In this document: piece after piece, positions 25,959 through 34,719 of the stretch
Layout: each line of letters opens with the position of its first letter
Position numbering within the stretch: position 1 is the first letter of the stretch
Assembly (NCBI RefSeq): GCF_003859805.1
Contig: NZ_RQZG01000001.1
Span: 372,001-436,000, forward strand
Length of the DNA stretch: 64,000 nucleotides
Source of the DNA: Arachnia propionica
Lineage (GTDB): Bacteria > Actinomycetota > Actinomycetes > Propionibacteriales > Propionibacteriaceae
Reading direction: 5' to 3'
Translations under genes and position numbers: made by a program
Notes under the pieces: model-generated
The model's database searches: none
Told to the model about the DNA's origin: nothing
Seen by the model: only the letters and a program-made list of their open reading frames with translations

Positions 25959-27065
25959 CTACTTGGCCGTCCTGGCCCGGCCGAGGATCCCGGGCAGCAC
26001 CTCACCCAGCCGCGTGATGTCGGCCCCGGTGCTGTCGTGACCCAACGAGAAACGCAGTGCGGCGGCAGCGGCGGCCTCGTCACGGCCCATCGCCAGCAGC
26101 ACCTCGCTCGGAGCCTGCACCCCGGCGCGGCAGGCGGCTCCTGCCGCCGCGTCGATCCCGGCCTCGTCCAGCAGGAACAGCAGATCCTCCGCCCGGGTGC
26201 CGGGGAACGTGACGTTGACGATGTGCGGGGCGGCATCCTGGGCGCCGTTGAGCTGCCCACCCAGGGCGAGGCACAGCCCACGCAGTCGATCCCGCAGCCC
26301 GGTGAGCCGGGCGGCCTCCTGCTCCAGTCCCGCGGTGGCCATCGTCGTGGCCGCCGCGAAGGCCTGGGCCAGGGCGACGGGCTGGGTACCGGAACGCAGC
26401 CGCCCCTCCTGACGCCCTCCCAGCCCGAGCGGGGCGACGGCGGTACCACGACGCACCAGCAACGCGCCGATCCCGACGGGACCACCGATCTTGTGGGCGG
26501 ACAGACTCATCAGGTCGGCACCACTGTCGTGGAAATCGACGAGGACGTGCCCGAGGGCCTGCACGGCATCGGTGTGGAACCAGGCCCCGACCCGGTGCGC
26601 GTGCTCCGCCCACTCCCGGATCGGCTGCCGGGTCCCGGTCTCATTGTTGACGTGCATGACCGACACCAGGGCGACCAGCGGGTCGAGCATCTCGACCTCC
26701 TCGGCAAGGACCCTCCCCTCGTCATCGACCCCCAGCAGCTCCGCACCGTGGGCCCGTGCCTCCGCAACAGCAGGATGCTCCACCGCCGAGATCAGCAGCC
26801 GGGGTCGTTCGGGGCGCGCCCACCGGGAACCCAGCACCGCCAGGGTGTCGGCCTCTGACCCCCCGGAGGTGAAGACCACCTCGGAGGGCTCGGCCCCCAC
26901 CGCCGCAGCGAGTTCCTCCCGGGCCTCCTCCAACCGACGTCGCGCGCGCTGCCCGGTGCGGTGGAGCGAGGACGGATTGCCCCCTGCCAGCAGTGCCTCG
27001 GCCAGCACCTCCCCCACCGCCGGACGCAGGGGCGAGGTGGCCGCATGGTCGAGATAGGTCCTCAC
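25959..27065 (-). CDS. Cysteine desulfurase (NifS/IscS family)
   Basis: A 368-residue PLP enzyme that removes sulfur from cysteine for thiolation and Fe-S assembly. The start VRTYLDHAATSPL, the His ring-stacking motif SAVEHPAV (about 93-100), the PLP-Lys in SLSAHKIGGPVG (about 189-200) and the active-site Cys in GAACRAGVQAPSEVLL (about 307-322) are all present. The GTG at 27065 fits a leaderless promoter; the upstream extension in the same frame has no family similarity. It is the first gene of the desulfurase-mnmA-MetE-like unit, so MnmA is its probable sulfur acceptor. Confidence 0.93.
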   Translation of the reverse strand: MRTYLDHAATSPLRPAVGEVLAEALLAGGNPSSLHRTGQRARRRLEEAREELAAAVGAEPSEVVFTSGGSEADTLAVLGSRWARPERPRLLISAVEHPAVAEARAHGAELLGVDDEGRVLAEEVEMLDPLVALVSVMHVNNETGTRQPIREWAEHAHRVGAWFHTDAVQALGHVLVDFHDSGADLMSLSAHKIGGPVGIGALLVRRGTAVAPLGLGGRQEGRLRSGTQPVALAQAFAAATTMATAGLEQEAARLTGLRDRLRGLCLALGGQLNGAQDAAPHIVNVTFPGTRAEDLLFLLDEAGIDAAAGAACRAGVQAPSEVLLAMGRDEAAAAAALRFSLGHDSTGADITRLGEVLPGILGRARTAK

Positions 27066-27071
27066 CCCGAC

Positions 27072-27077
27072 ACCGTA
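27072..27077 (-). promoter_or_regulatory. -10 box for leaderless cysteine desulfurase start
   Basis: TACGGT on the minus strand ends six bases before the GTG at 27065, with no Shine-Dalgarno in between. Confidence 0.65.
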
Positions 27078-27162
27078 CCTTTTCAGCACGCTTGGGCCCC
27101 AGACGTCTGACGAGTTGTGGCAAAATGGATCGGCCCTGTCGTCGGATGAGGAGTGGAATCGC

Positions 27163-29295
27163 ATGTTTCTCGAAGCCATCGACACAACTCGCCTCGGGGC
27201 ACACGTGGCGACCGGTGGCGTGAACTTCGGGCTCTGGGCACCCCACGCCACCCAGGTGGAGCTGGTCCTGATCGACAACCGCAACGACCAGCACAACATC
27301 GACATGAACCGGGGCGAGCACGGCATCTGGAACGTCTTCGTCCACGGCATCGGCCCCGGCCAGCTCTACGGCTACCGGGTCCACGGGGAGTGGGCCCCTC
27401 ATCGGGGGCTGCGATTCAACCCGGCCCGGCTGCTGCTGGATCCCTACGCCAGGGCCGTCAACGGCGGGGTCGACTACCGAGGCCCCATCCATGACCACAT
27501 CTCGACCGACACCTTCGAGCTGAACTCGACGGATTCCTTCGGAGCGGTCCCGCTCGGTGTCGTCGTCGCGGACACCCCGCCGCCCCCGCCGGTGGTCGGT
27601 GGTCGTCGGCCGATGTCGGAAACCGTCCTCTACGAGATGCACGTGCGTGGCTTCACGAAGATGCATCCCCTGGTCCCGGAACATCTCCGCGGTTCCTTCG
27701 CGGCCCTGGCCTACCCCGACGTCATCGACTACCTGCGCGAGACCGGGGTCACCGCCGTTGAGCTGCTCCCGATCCACCACTTCGCCTCGGAGCCCTTCGT
27801 GGCCCACAAAGGACTGCGCAACTACTGGGGCTACAACACCTTGTCCTATTTCGCGCCCCACGCCTACTACGCCACCCGGGGCACCGTCGGCAACCAGGTC
27901 GACGAGTTCAAGCAGATGGTCACCGCGCTGCACGAGGCCGGGATCGAGGTGCTCCTGGACGTGGTCTACAACCACACCGCCGAGGGCGGGCACGAGGGGC
28001 CGACGTTGTCCATGCGCGGTATCGACCATGCCGGGTACTACCGACTGACCGGGGATCTCCGGGACGACTACGACGTCACGGGCTGCGGCAACTCCCTCAA
28101 CACGGCGACACCGATGGTTCGGCAGCTCATCATGGACTCGTTGCGGTACTGGGTGGAGCACATGGGGGTCGACGGGTTCCGCTTCGACCTGGCGACCGAG
28201 CTGCTCCGCAACGATCAACACCACGTGGATCACCAGCACCCCCTCAAACAGCAGATCGACTCGGATCCGGTGCTCTCCGAGGTGAAACTGATCGCCGAGC
28301 CGTGGGACATCGGGCCGTACGGCTACCAGGTGGGTGGTTTCGGACGCAGGTGGTCCGAGTGGAACGACCGGTTCCGTGACCATGCCCGCGACTACTGGCG
28401 GGGTGCGGTCCACGGGGTGCAGGAACTCGCGACCAGGCTCTCCGGTTCCCCGGACATCTTCAATCACGAGTCCGGGCGCACCCCCCAGGCCTCCATCAAC
28501 TTCGTGACCGCCCACGACGGGTTCACGATGCGCGATCTCGTCAGCTACGACGTCAAGCACAACCTCGCCAACGGTGAGAGCAACCGCGACGGCAGCGACA
28601 ACAATCGTTCCTGGAACCACGGCTTCGAGGGTGAGACCGATGATCCGGCGATCAATGACCTGCGTGCCCGCCAGGTGCTGAACCTCCACGCCACCCAGGT
28701 GCTCGCCGCAGGCACCCCGATGCTGGTCGCCGGCGATGAGTTCGGCCGGACCCAGAAGGGCAACAACAACGCCTACTGCCAGGACTCCCCCCTGAGTTGG
28801 GTCCACTGGGACATCGAGCCCCGGTGGTCACAGGTGCGCCGACGCCTCGTGGCGCTGCTGCGACTGCGTGCCGAGCATCCCGCGCTCCGACCGGACGCCT
28901 ACCTCCACCACACCGAGCTGCTCGACGCACTCGGGCGTCCGCTGGGCCGCGTCGATCTGGCCTGGTTCAACCAGGCCGGGGCGGAGATGACCGAGCAGGA
29001 CTGGTACGACGGGGGACGTCGCCTGCTCGGGATGTACAGCTCCACGACATCCGAGGCGTTCCTGGCCTACTTCCACTCCGGTGCCCTCCCCGTGGAGGTC
29101 ACCCTGCCGGGCACACCCTGGGCCTTCGGCCTCAGGGTCGTGTGGCACTCCGGTGAGGATGGCGAGTTCCCGGCCGAGGACCTGGCCCCGGGGAGCGAAC
29201 TCACCATCCCGGGACGAAGCGTCGTGCTGCTGGGCTGCACGGTACCCACCACCGCCGACGACGTGCACGGCATGTCGGTACCGATGTCGTCGTGA
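27163..29295 (+). CDS. glgX: Glycogen debranching enzyme GlgX
   Basis: A 710-residue GH13 isoamylase-type debranching enzyme that hydrolyses alpha-1,6 branches of phosphorylase-limit glycogen. A CBM48 domain (about 10-110) precedes the (beta/alpha)8 barrel. Catalytic motifs: DVVYNHTAEGG (about 266-276), GFRFDLATELL (nucleophile Asp about 344), LIAEPWDIG (acid/base Glu about 380) and FVTAHDGFT (about 447-455). The ATG at 27163 has GAGGAG nine bases upstream; an earlier in-frame start at 27115 would add 16 residues outside the family. It diverges from the cysteine desulfurase gene and is followed by an EcsC-like gene. Confidence 0.95.
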   Translation: MFLEAIDTTRLGAHVATGGVNFGLWAPHATQVELVLIDNRNDQHNIDMNRGEHGIWNVFVHGIGPGQLYGYRVHGEWAPHRGLRFNPARLLLDPYARAVNGGVDYRGPIHDHISTDTFELNSTDSFGAVPLGVVVADTPPPPPVVGGRRPMSETVLYEMHVRGFTKMHPLVPEHLRGSFAALAYPDVIDYLRETGVTAVELLPIHHFASEPFVAHKGLRNYWGYNTLSYFAPHAYYATRGTVGNQVDEFKQMVTALHEAGIEVLLDVVYNHTAEGGHEGPTLSMRGIDHAGYYRLTGDLRDDYDVTGCGNSLNTATPMVRQLIMDSLRYWVEHMGVDGFRFDLATELLRNDQHHVDHQHPLKQQIDSDPVLSEVKLIAEPWDIGPYGYQVGGFGRRWSEWNDRFRDHARDYWRGAVHGVQELATRLSGSPDIFNHESGRTPQASINFVTAHDGFTMRDLVSYDVKHNLANGESNRDGSDNNRSWNHGFEGETDDPAINDLRARQVLNLHATQVLAAGTPMLVAGDEFGRTQKGNNNAYCQDSPLSWVHWDIEPRWSQVRRRLVALLRLRAEHPALRPDAYLHHTELLDALGRPLGRVDLAWFNQAGAEMTEQDWYDGGRRLLGMYSSTTSEAFLAYFHSGALPVEVTLPGTPWAFGLRVVWHSGEDGEFPAEDLAPGSELTIPGRSVVLLGCTVPTTADDVHGMSVPMSS

Positions 29296-29387
29296 GCCCA
29301 CCGTGGACACGCAGATCGCGCTGGACGAGGGTGGGGCCCGGAACCACTTCATGGATGCCCTGATGTCGGCCGCGCCACCCGCCCGGG

Positions 29388-30056
29388 GTGCGGATCCCCC
29401 GCGAGGACTTCCTGCGCCGCACGTTGAAGGAACACTGCACGTCGGCGGAGATCGACGCGGCCGCGGCCACCACCCCGGCGCAGGCGGGGCTCTCCCCCGC
29501 CCTGATCGAGAAGCTCGCCAAACAGGCGGTGCGCAGCGAGAGCACCCGGGCCTCGGCCTTCTCCGCCGCCACCGGACTTCCCGGCGGGTTCGCCCTGCTC
29601 GGGATGGTTCCCCCGGACGTGGCCCAGAACCTGGCCCACGTGCTGCGGGTCTCGCAGAAACTGGCCTACCTCCACGGCTGGCCCGACTTCTTCGACGGTG
29701 ATGAGTTCGACGAGACCACCAAGGGGATCCTCACGCTGTTCAGCGGCGTGATGTTCGGCGCCTACGGGGCGACCCAGGGGATCTCGAACCTGCTGGCGAA
29801 CCGGGTCGCCTCCGAATGGCCGAAACGAGCACTGTCCCAAGGAGTGCTCTACCCAGTGGTGAACCGGATCGCCACCCAGCTCGGGCTGCGGATGTCCAAG
29901 GAGGCCTTCGCCAGGGGGGTCTCCAAGGTGGTTCCGGTGCTGGGTGGCCTCGTCAGTGGTGGCTTCACCATGGCGACGTTCTGGCCGATGGCGAGTCGGT
30001 TGCGCCGTCACCTGGCGGGGCTGGAGTTGGCCCAGCCCTCACCTGGACAGACCTGA
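29388..30056 (+). CDS. EcsC-like protein of unknown function, apparently frameshifted at the 5' end
   Basis: The open frame codes for 222 residues. It shows a GLPGGFALLGMVPPDVAQNL segment and a glycine-rich LGGLVSGGFTMATF near the C-terminus, both resembling EcsC-type proteins, with several moderately hydrophobic helices. Homologues as I know them begin with a short helix and then a 'PGVRI(D/P)RE.FLR' motif. Here GVRIPREDFLRR is right at the start of this frame, while the expected preceding helix (VDTQIALDEGGARNHFMDAL) is in another frame from a GTG at 29303, just after glgX. Dropping one C near 29375 would join them. The gene may therefore be a frameshifted pseudogene, a sequencing error, or a shortened protein from the GTG at 29388. 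Confidence 0.6.
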   Translation: MRIPREDFLRRTLKEHCTSAEIDAAAATTPAQAGLSPALIEKLAKQAVRSESTRASAFSAATGLPGGFALLGMVPPDVAQNLAHVLRVSQKLAYLHGWPDFFDGDEFDETTKGILTLFSGVMFGAYGATQGISNLLANRVASEWPKRALSQGVLYPVVNRIATQLGLRMSKEAFARGVSKVVPVLGGLVSGGFTMATFWPMASRLRRHLAGLELAQPSPGQT

Positions 30057-30058
30057 CA

Positions 30059-30100
30059 CGGTGGTGTCCCGGTGGCTCGAACCACCGGGACACCACCGTC
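30059..30100. terminator. Bidirectional terminator hairpin
   Basis: A perfect 18-bp stem (30059-30076 with 30083-30100) and a 6-base loop lie between the convergent EcsC-like and glgP genes. It is the strongest hairpin noticed in the window. Confidence 0.9.
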
Positions 30101-30108
30101 GAGTGCAC

Positions 30109-32658
30109 TCAGCGGATGACGGCGGCCAGCCCCATCTCCGCATCGCTGGACAGCAGCGGATGGGAGGGCACCACGCGGGCCAGGCAGCCGATCTGCCCGG
30201 CGTAACGGGTCGGGACCTCGGCCACGAACCGGGTCACCCCGTCCGCCTCGCTCACCGGGGTGGTCGGGTACTTCCGGATGTCGTGCAACTGGTCCTCGTT
30301 GTCCACGTCACCGAAGATCAACTGGACCGAGACGTCCTCGGCACGCAGCTGTCCCAGCCTGACGTCGACGGTGGGACGCAGCACCGTGCCGGTCTCCAGC
30401 TGCCCGGTCACCCCGACGTCGAGACCGACGACCTGCAACGAGTGCCAGTCCCGACGCACCCGCTCCTTCCAGCTCGCCAGGTCACCTGCGGCGGTGTGGT
30501 CGTCGAGCGCGTGCAGTGAGCTGGCCGCCGGGGTGTAGTACTCGGTGACGTAGTCACGCACCATGCGGGAGGCGAGGATCTCGGGGCCGAGCTCGGAGAT
30601 GCAGTCACGCATCATCTGCAGCCACTGAGCCGGGTTGCCGTTCGCGTCGAGCGTGTAGAACCGCGGGATGATCTCGTTCTCGATGATCGAGTAGAGGAAC
30701 TCCGCCTCGGCGGCGTCACGCTCCGCCTGGTCGGTGATGCCCTCGGCGGAGGGGATCTCCCACCCGAACTCGGGCGCGTAGAGCTCATCCCACCAGCCGT
30801 CCCGGATCGACAGGTTGGCTGCCCCGTTGAGCGCCGCCTTCATGCCGGAGGTACCGCAGGCCTCGTAGGGACGCAGCGGGTTGTTGACCCAGACGTCACA
30901 GCCCGGGTAGAGCGGGCGGGCCAACGACATGTCGTAGTCGGGGAGGAAGACGAGTCTGCCCCGCACGTCCTCCTGGTCGGAGAACTGCACCATCTCCTGG
31001 ATGAGCGACTTGCCGATGTTGTCCGCCGGGTGCGCCTTGCCCGCGATGACGATCTGGATCGGGGTCGTCGGGTGGTTCAGCAGTGCCTTGAGTCGTTCCG
31101 GATCCTTCAGCATCAGCGTCAACCGCTTGTAGGAGGCGCCGCGACGGGCGAAACCGAGGGTGAGCACCCGGGGATCGAGGGCGTCCCTGGTCCAGTCAGC
31201 CGGAATGCCGCGGGTCCGACAGGCCTCGGCGAGACGACCACGGGCCATCTGGATCATCGACGAGCGGAGCTGACGCTTCAGGCCCCAGAGGGTGTCGTCG
31301 TCGACCCGCTGGATCGCGGACCAGTCGTAGCCGTCGATGACCGTGCTCGAGTCATCGGTGTGCGCCTTGAGGATCTCGAGCAGCTCGGGATGGATCCAGG
31401 TCCGGTGATGGACACCGTTGGTCACCGAGCCGATCGGCACCTCCGTGGCGTCGAAGTCGGGCCACAACCCGTTGAACATGTCGCGGGAGACCTCGCCGTG
31501 CAGCTTCGAGACACCATTGGCACGCTGGCCCAGCCTGAGCCCCAGCACCGCCATGTTGTACCGACCCGGGTCCCCGCCCGGGTAGGTCTCGGAGCCGAAG
31601 GACATGATGGCATCCAGCGGCAGGCCCGGATCGAAGGAGGCGAACTGCCGTTCGATCAGCCCCTTGTCGAAACGGTCGATGCCCGCGGGGACTGGGGTGT
31701 GGGTGGTGAAGACCGTTCCTGCCCGGGTCAGTTCGATCGCGGTGGGCAGGTCGTGACCCTGCGAACGGTACTCACGGATCCGTTCGAAGTTGAGGAACCC
31801 GGCGTGCCCCTCGTTGCAGTGGTACACGTCCGGGCAGGCGTGCCCGGTGATCTCACAGTACCGACGCAGCGCACGGACACCGCCGATGCCGAGCACGACC
31901 TCCTGGGCCAGACGGTGTTCCGTGCCGCCACCGTAGAGTCGGTCGGTGATGTTGCGCGACTCCGGGTCGTTGTCGTCACGGTCGGTGTCGAGCATCAGCA
32001 GTGGGATCCGGCCGACGGAGGCCACCCAGATGGAGACGTTGACCTGCCGCCCGTAGACCTCGACGCTGATCTCCTGCGGATCACCCGCCTCGTCCACGAG
32101 GCGAGCGACGGGCATCTCGGTGGAGGACAGGATCGGGTAGCGTTCCTGCTGCCAACCGGCCGCGTTGAGGGACTGGCGGAAGTAGCCGTACCGGTAGAGC
32201 AGGCCGACCCCGATGAGGGGCAGGCCGAGATCGGATGCGGCCTTGAGGTGATCCCCGGCGAGGATTCCCAGTCCGCCGGAGTACTGCGGCAGCACCTGGG
32301 TGACACCGAACTCCGCGGAGAAGTAGCCGATGCCCTGCGGGGCGTCACCGTGCTCGGCCGCGTAGCGCTGGAACCACAGGTCGGCCGACAGGTAGTTCGT
32401 CAGGTCGTCGTGGAGGAGTTCCACGTTGCGGGCGAAGACCTTGTCGTTGCTGAGCTGCTGGACGCGCTCGGCGTCGACGGCGGACAGGAGCTTGAGGGGG
32501 TCCTCCCCGGTCTCCTCCCACAGTGACGGATCGATGGCCCGGAACAGGTCCCTGGTCTCCTGGTGCCATGACCAGCGGAGATTCTTGGCCAGTGCCTCGA
32601 GCTTCGAGATGCGCTCGGGCAGAACAGGATGAACGGTGAATCGTCGGAATGCACGCAC
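30109..32658 (-). CDS. glgP: Glycogen/alpha-glucan phosphorylase (GT35, DUF3417 N-terminus)
   Basis: An 849-residue alpha-glucan phosphorylase releasing glucose-1-phosphate. The N-terminal DUF3417 region (about 10-125, NLRWSWHQETRDLFRAID) marks the actinobacterial/archaeal short type. The catalytic core holds YFSAEFG, CNEGHAGF (about 284-291) and the phosphate/PLP region EACGTSGMKAALNGAANLSI (about 598-617, Lys for PLP). The GTG at 32658 was chosen because it lies six bases after a TATTTT -10 box and gives the normal N-terminus; upstream in-frame sequence runs into glgE. Divergent from glgE across 60 bases. Confidence 0.95.
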   Translation of the reverse strand: MRAFRRFTVHPVLPERISKLEALAKNLRWSWHQETRDLFRAIDPSLWEETGEDPLKLLSAVDAERVQQLSNDKVFARNVELLHDDLTNYLSADLWFQRYAAEHGDAPQGIGYFSAEFGVTQVLPQYSGGLGILAGDHLKAASDLGLPLIGVGLLYRYGYFRQSLNAAGWQQERYPILSSTEMPVARLVDEAGDPQEISVEVYGRQVNVSIWVASVGRIPLLMLDTDRDDNDPESRNITDRLYGGGTEHRLAQEVVLGIGGVRALRRYCEITGHACPDVYHCNEGHAGFLNFERIREYRSQGHDLPTAIELTRAGTVFTTHTPVPAGIDRFDKGLIERQFASFDPGLPLDAIMSFGSETYPGGDPGRYNMAVLGLRLGQRANGVSKLHGEVSRDMFNGLWPDFDATEVPIGSVTNGVHHRTWIHPELLEILKAHTDDSSTVIDGYDWSAIQRVDDDTLWGLKRQLRSSMIQMARGRLAEACRTRGIPADWTRDALDPRVLTLGFARRGASYKRLTLMLKDPERLKALLNHPTTPIQIVIAGKAHPADNIGKSLIQEMVQFSDQEDVRGRLVFLPDYDMSLARPLYPGCDVWVNNPLRPYEACGTSGMKAALNGAANLSIRDGWWDELYAPEFGWEIPSAEGITDQAERDAAEAEFLYSIIENEIIPRFYTLDANGNPAQWLQMMRDCISELGPEILASRMVRDYVTEYYTPAASSLHALDDHTAAGDLASWKERVRRDWHSLQVVGLDVGVTGQLETGTVLRPTVDVRLGQLRAEDVSVQLIFGDVDNEDQLHDIRKYPTTPVSEADGVTRFVAEVPTRYAGQIGCLARVVPSHPLLSSDAEMGLAAVIR

Positions 32659-32664
32659 GGGGCA

Positions 32665-32670
32665 AAAATA
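32665..32670 (-). promoter_or_regulatory. -10 box for leaderless glgP start
   Basis: TATTTT on the minus strand ends six bases before the GTG at 32658. Confidence 0.7.
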
Positions 32671-32705
32671 CAGTGCGTCCTCTCCCCACGCGAAACCTGA
32701 CGAAG

Positions 32706-32711
32706 TAGTCT
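32706..32711 (+). promoter_or_regulatory. -10 box for leaderless glgE start
   Basis: TAGTCT ends seven bases before the GTG at 32719. With the glgP -10 at 32665-32670, it makes a compact divergent leaderless promoter pair in the 60-base glgP/glgE gap. Confidence 0.7.
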
Positions 32712-32718
32712 GTGACCC

Positions 32719-34719
32719 GTGAATGACGCCACACCGACCCGAGCCCATCTGCGCCGAACGGAGGGGGGATTCGGTCGAATCCCCGTCACCGGGGTCACCC
32801 CGGTCATCGAATCCGGGGCCTACCCGGTCAAGGCCGTGGCCCACGAGCGACTGCTGATCCGTGCGAACGTGTTCCGGGAGGGCCACGACGCCGTCAACGC
32901 CTCGGTGATCCTCACCTCTCCGCAGGGCACACAGCGACGCATCGACATGACCCAGGTGGAACCGCTCGGGCTCGACATCTGGGAGGCGTACGTCAGGATG
33001 GCCGCAGAGGGCGAGTGGACCTTCCGCATCGAGGGGTGGTCCGATCCGTGGGCGACCTGGTTGCACCACACGGAGACGAAGCTCCCCCTCGGCATGGACG
33101 TCGACCTGCTCTGCATGGAGGGTCGCGAGCTGCTCCACCTCGCTGCCGAGGAGGCCGACCGCAACGGGGTGCTGCCCGCGGCACACCTGTTGCGGGCAGC
33201 CGCGGAGTCGTTGACCCCGAGCACCCCGGTCGAGGAGATCCTCGAGCTGATCGAATCCCGTCCGATCAAACGTGCGATGGCCCGGTTCGGACCACGGGAG
33301 TGCATCAGCCCCACCAAGGAGTACCCGATCCTGGTGGAACGGCGCCGTGCACTCTACTCGTCATGGTACGAGTTCTTCCCCCGTTCCCAGGGTGCGTGGC
33401 AGGACGGCACCGGGAGGTGGCACTCCGGCGGCTTCGACTCCTCCCACGAACGCCTCGAGGCCGCGGCGGCGATGGGCTTCGACGTGGTCTACGTCCCCCC
33501 GATCCATCCCATCGGCCAGGCCTTCAAGAAGGGACGCAACAACTCCCTCGACGCCCGCCCCGAGGACCCCGGTTCCCCATGGGCCATCGGGTCCGACGAA
33601 GGTGGCCATGACGCGATCCACCCCGATCTCGGTGACCTCGACGCCTTCGGGCGTTTCGTGGCCAAGGCCCGTTCCCTGGGGCTGGAGGTGGCCCTCGACC
33701 TGGCCCTGCAGGCCTCCCCGGACCATCCGTGGGTCAAGGAGCATCCCGAGTGGTTCACCACCCGGCTGGACGGCACCATCGCCTATGCCGAGAACCCCCC
33801 GAAGAAGTACCAGGACATCTATCCGCTGAACTTCGACAACGACCCCGAGGGCCTCTACGAGGAGGTGCTGCGGATCGTGCGGTTGTGGATCGAGCGTGGC
33901 GTGACGATCTTCCGGGTGGACAACCCGCACACCAAGCCCGTCGAGTTCTGGGACTGGCTGATCCGTCAGGTCCGACAGACCGATCCTGAGGTGATCTTCC
34001 TCGCGGAGGCCTTCACCAAGCCACAGATGATGGCCGCGCTGGGCAAGGTCGGTTTCCAACAGAGCTACACCTACTTCACATGGCGGGTGACCAAGTGGGA
34101 ACTCACCGAGTACCTCACCGAGTTGAGCCGGGACATGGCTGCCTACTACCGGCCGAACTTCTTCGTCAACACCCCCGACATCAATCCTTTCCACCTGCAG
34201 TCCGGGAATCCCGCGATCTTCGCCATCCGTGCCATTCTCGCGGCAACCCTGTCCCCGTCCTGGGGGGTCTACTCCGGGTTCGAGCTGTTCGAACACGAGG
34301 CGAACGCCCCCGGGCGTGAGGAGTACCTGGACTCCGAGAAGTACGAGTACCGTCCGCGGGACTTCCAGGCCGAGCCGAACCTGGGCCTGCTGCTCGGCCG
34401 CCTCAACTCCATCCGGGACCGACACCCCAGTCTGCAACAGCTGCGCGACATCCACTTCCACCACGCCCCCCACGACCAGGTGATCGTCTACAGCAAGCAC
34501 GACGGCGACGACGTGGTGCTGGTGGTCTGCTCGCTCGACCCCGATCACACCGTCACCTCCGACGTGTACCTCGACATGGCCGCCCTCGGTCTGACCCCCG
34601 GGCAGCAGATCCGGGTCCATGACGAGTTGACCGGCGAGACCTACAGCTGGGGGGAACGCAACTGGATCCAGCTGCGTCCCGACCGTCCCGCACACATCTT
34701 CCACGTCACGGCTGGCTGA
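32719..34719 (+). CDS. glgE: Alpha-1,4-glucan:maltose-1-phosphate maltosyltransferase GlgE
   Basis: A 666-residue GH13_3 enzyme that extends alpha-glucan with maltosyl units from maltose-1-phosphate. N-terminal domains (about 20-200) precede the barrel with YVPPIHPIGQAFKKGRNNSL (about 256-275). The nucleophile Asp is in FRVDNPHTKP (about 396-405), the acid/base Glu in FLAEAFTKP (about 427-435), and a C-terminal beta domain ends the protein. The length is typical for GlgE. The start is leaderless (GTG seven bases after a -10). It overlaps maltokinase by one base. Together with maltokinase and GlgB it forms the GlgE pathway of glycogen synthesis. Confidence 0.96.
   Translation: MNDATPTRAHLRRTEGGFGRIPVTGVTPVIESGAYPVKAVAHERLLIRANVFREGHDAVNASVILTSPQGTQRRIDMTQVEPLGLDIWEAYVRMAAEGEWTFRIEGWSDPWATWLHHTETKLPLGMDVDLLCMEGRELLHLAAEEADRNGVLPAAHLLRAAAESLTPSTPVEEILELIESRPIKRAMARFGPRECISPTKEYPILVERRRALYSSWYEFFPRSQGAWQDGTGRWHSGGFDSSHERLEAAAAMGFDVVYVPPIHPIGQAFKKGRNNSLDARPEDPGSPWAIGSDEGGHDAIHPDLGDLDAFGRFVAKARSLGLEVALDLALQASPDHPWVKEHPEWFTTRLDGTIAYAENPPKKYQDIYPLNFDNDPEGLYEEVLRIVRLWIERGVTIFRVDNPHTKPVEFWDWLIRQVRQTDPEVIFLAEAFTKPQMMAALGKVGFQQSYTYFTWRVTKWELTEYLTELSRDMAAYYRPNFFVNTPDINPFHLQSGNPAIFAIRAILAATLSPSWGVYSGFELFEHEANAPGREEYLDSEKYEYRPRDFQAEPNLGLLLGRLNSIRDRHPSLQQLRDIHFHHAPHDQVIVYSKHDGDDVVLVVCSLDPDHTVTSDVYLDMAALGLTPGQQIRVHDELTGETYSWGERNWIQLRPDRPAHIFHVTAG

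Noticed and set aside
27121-27126. CAAAAT as the -10 of glgX
   Set aside because: It does not fit TAnnnT and no -35 is visible at the right distance; the promoter of glgX remains unassigned.
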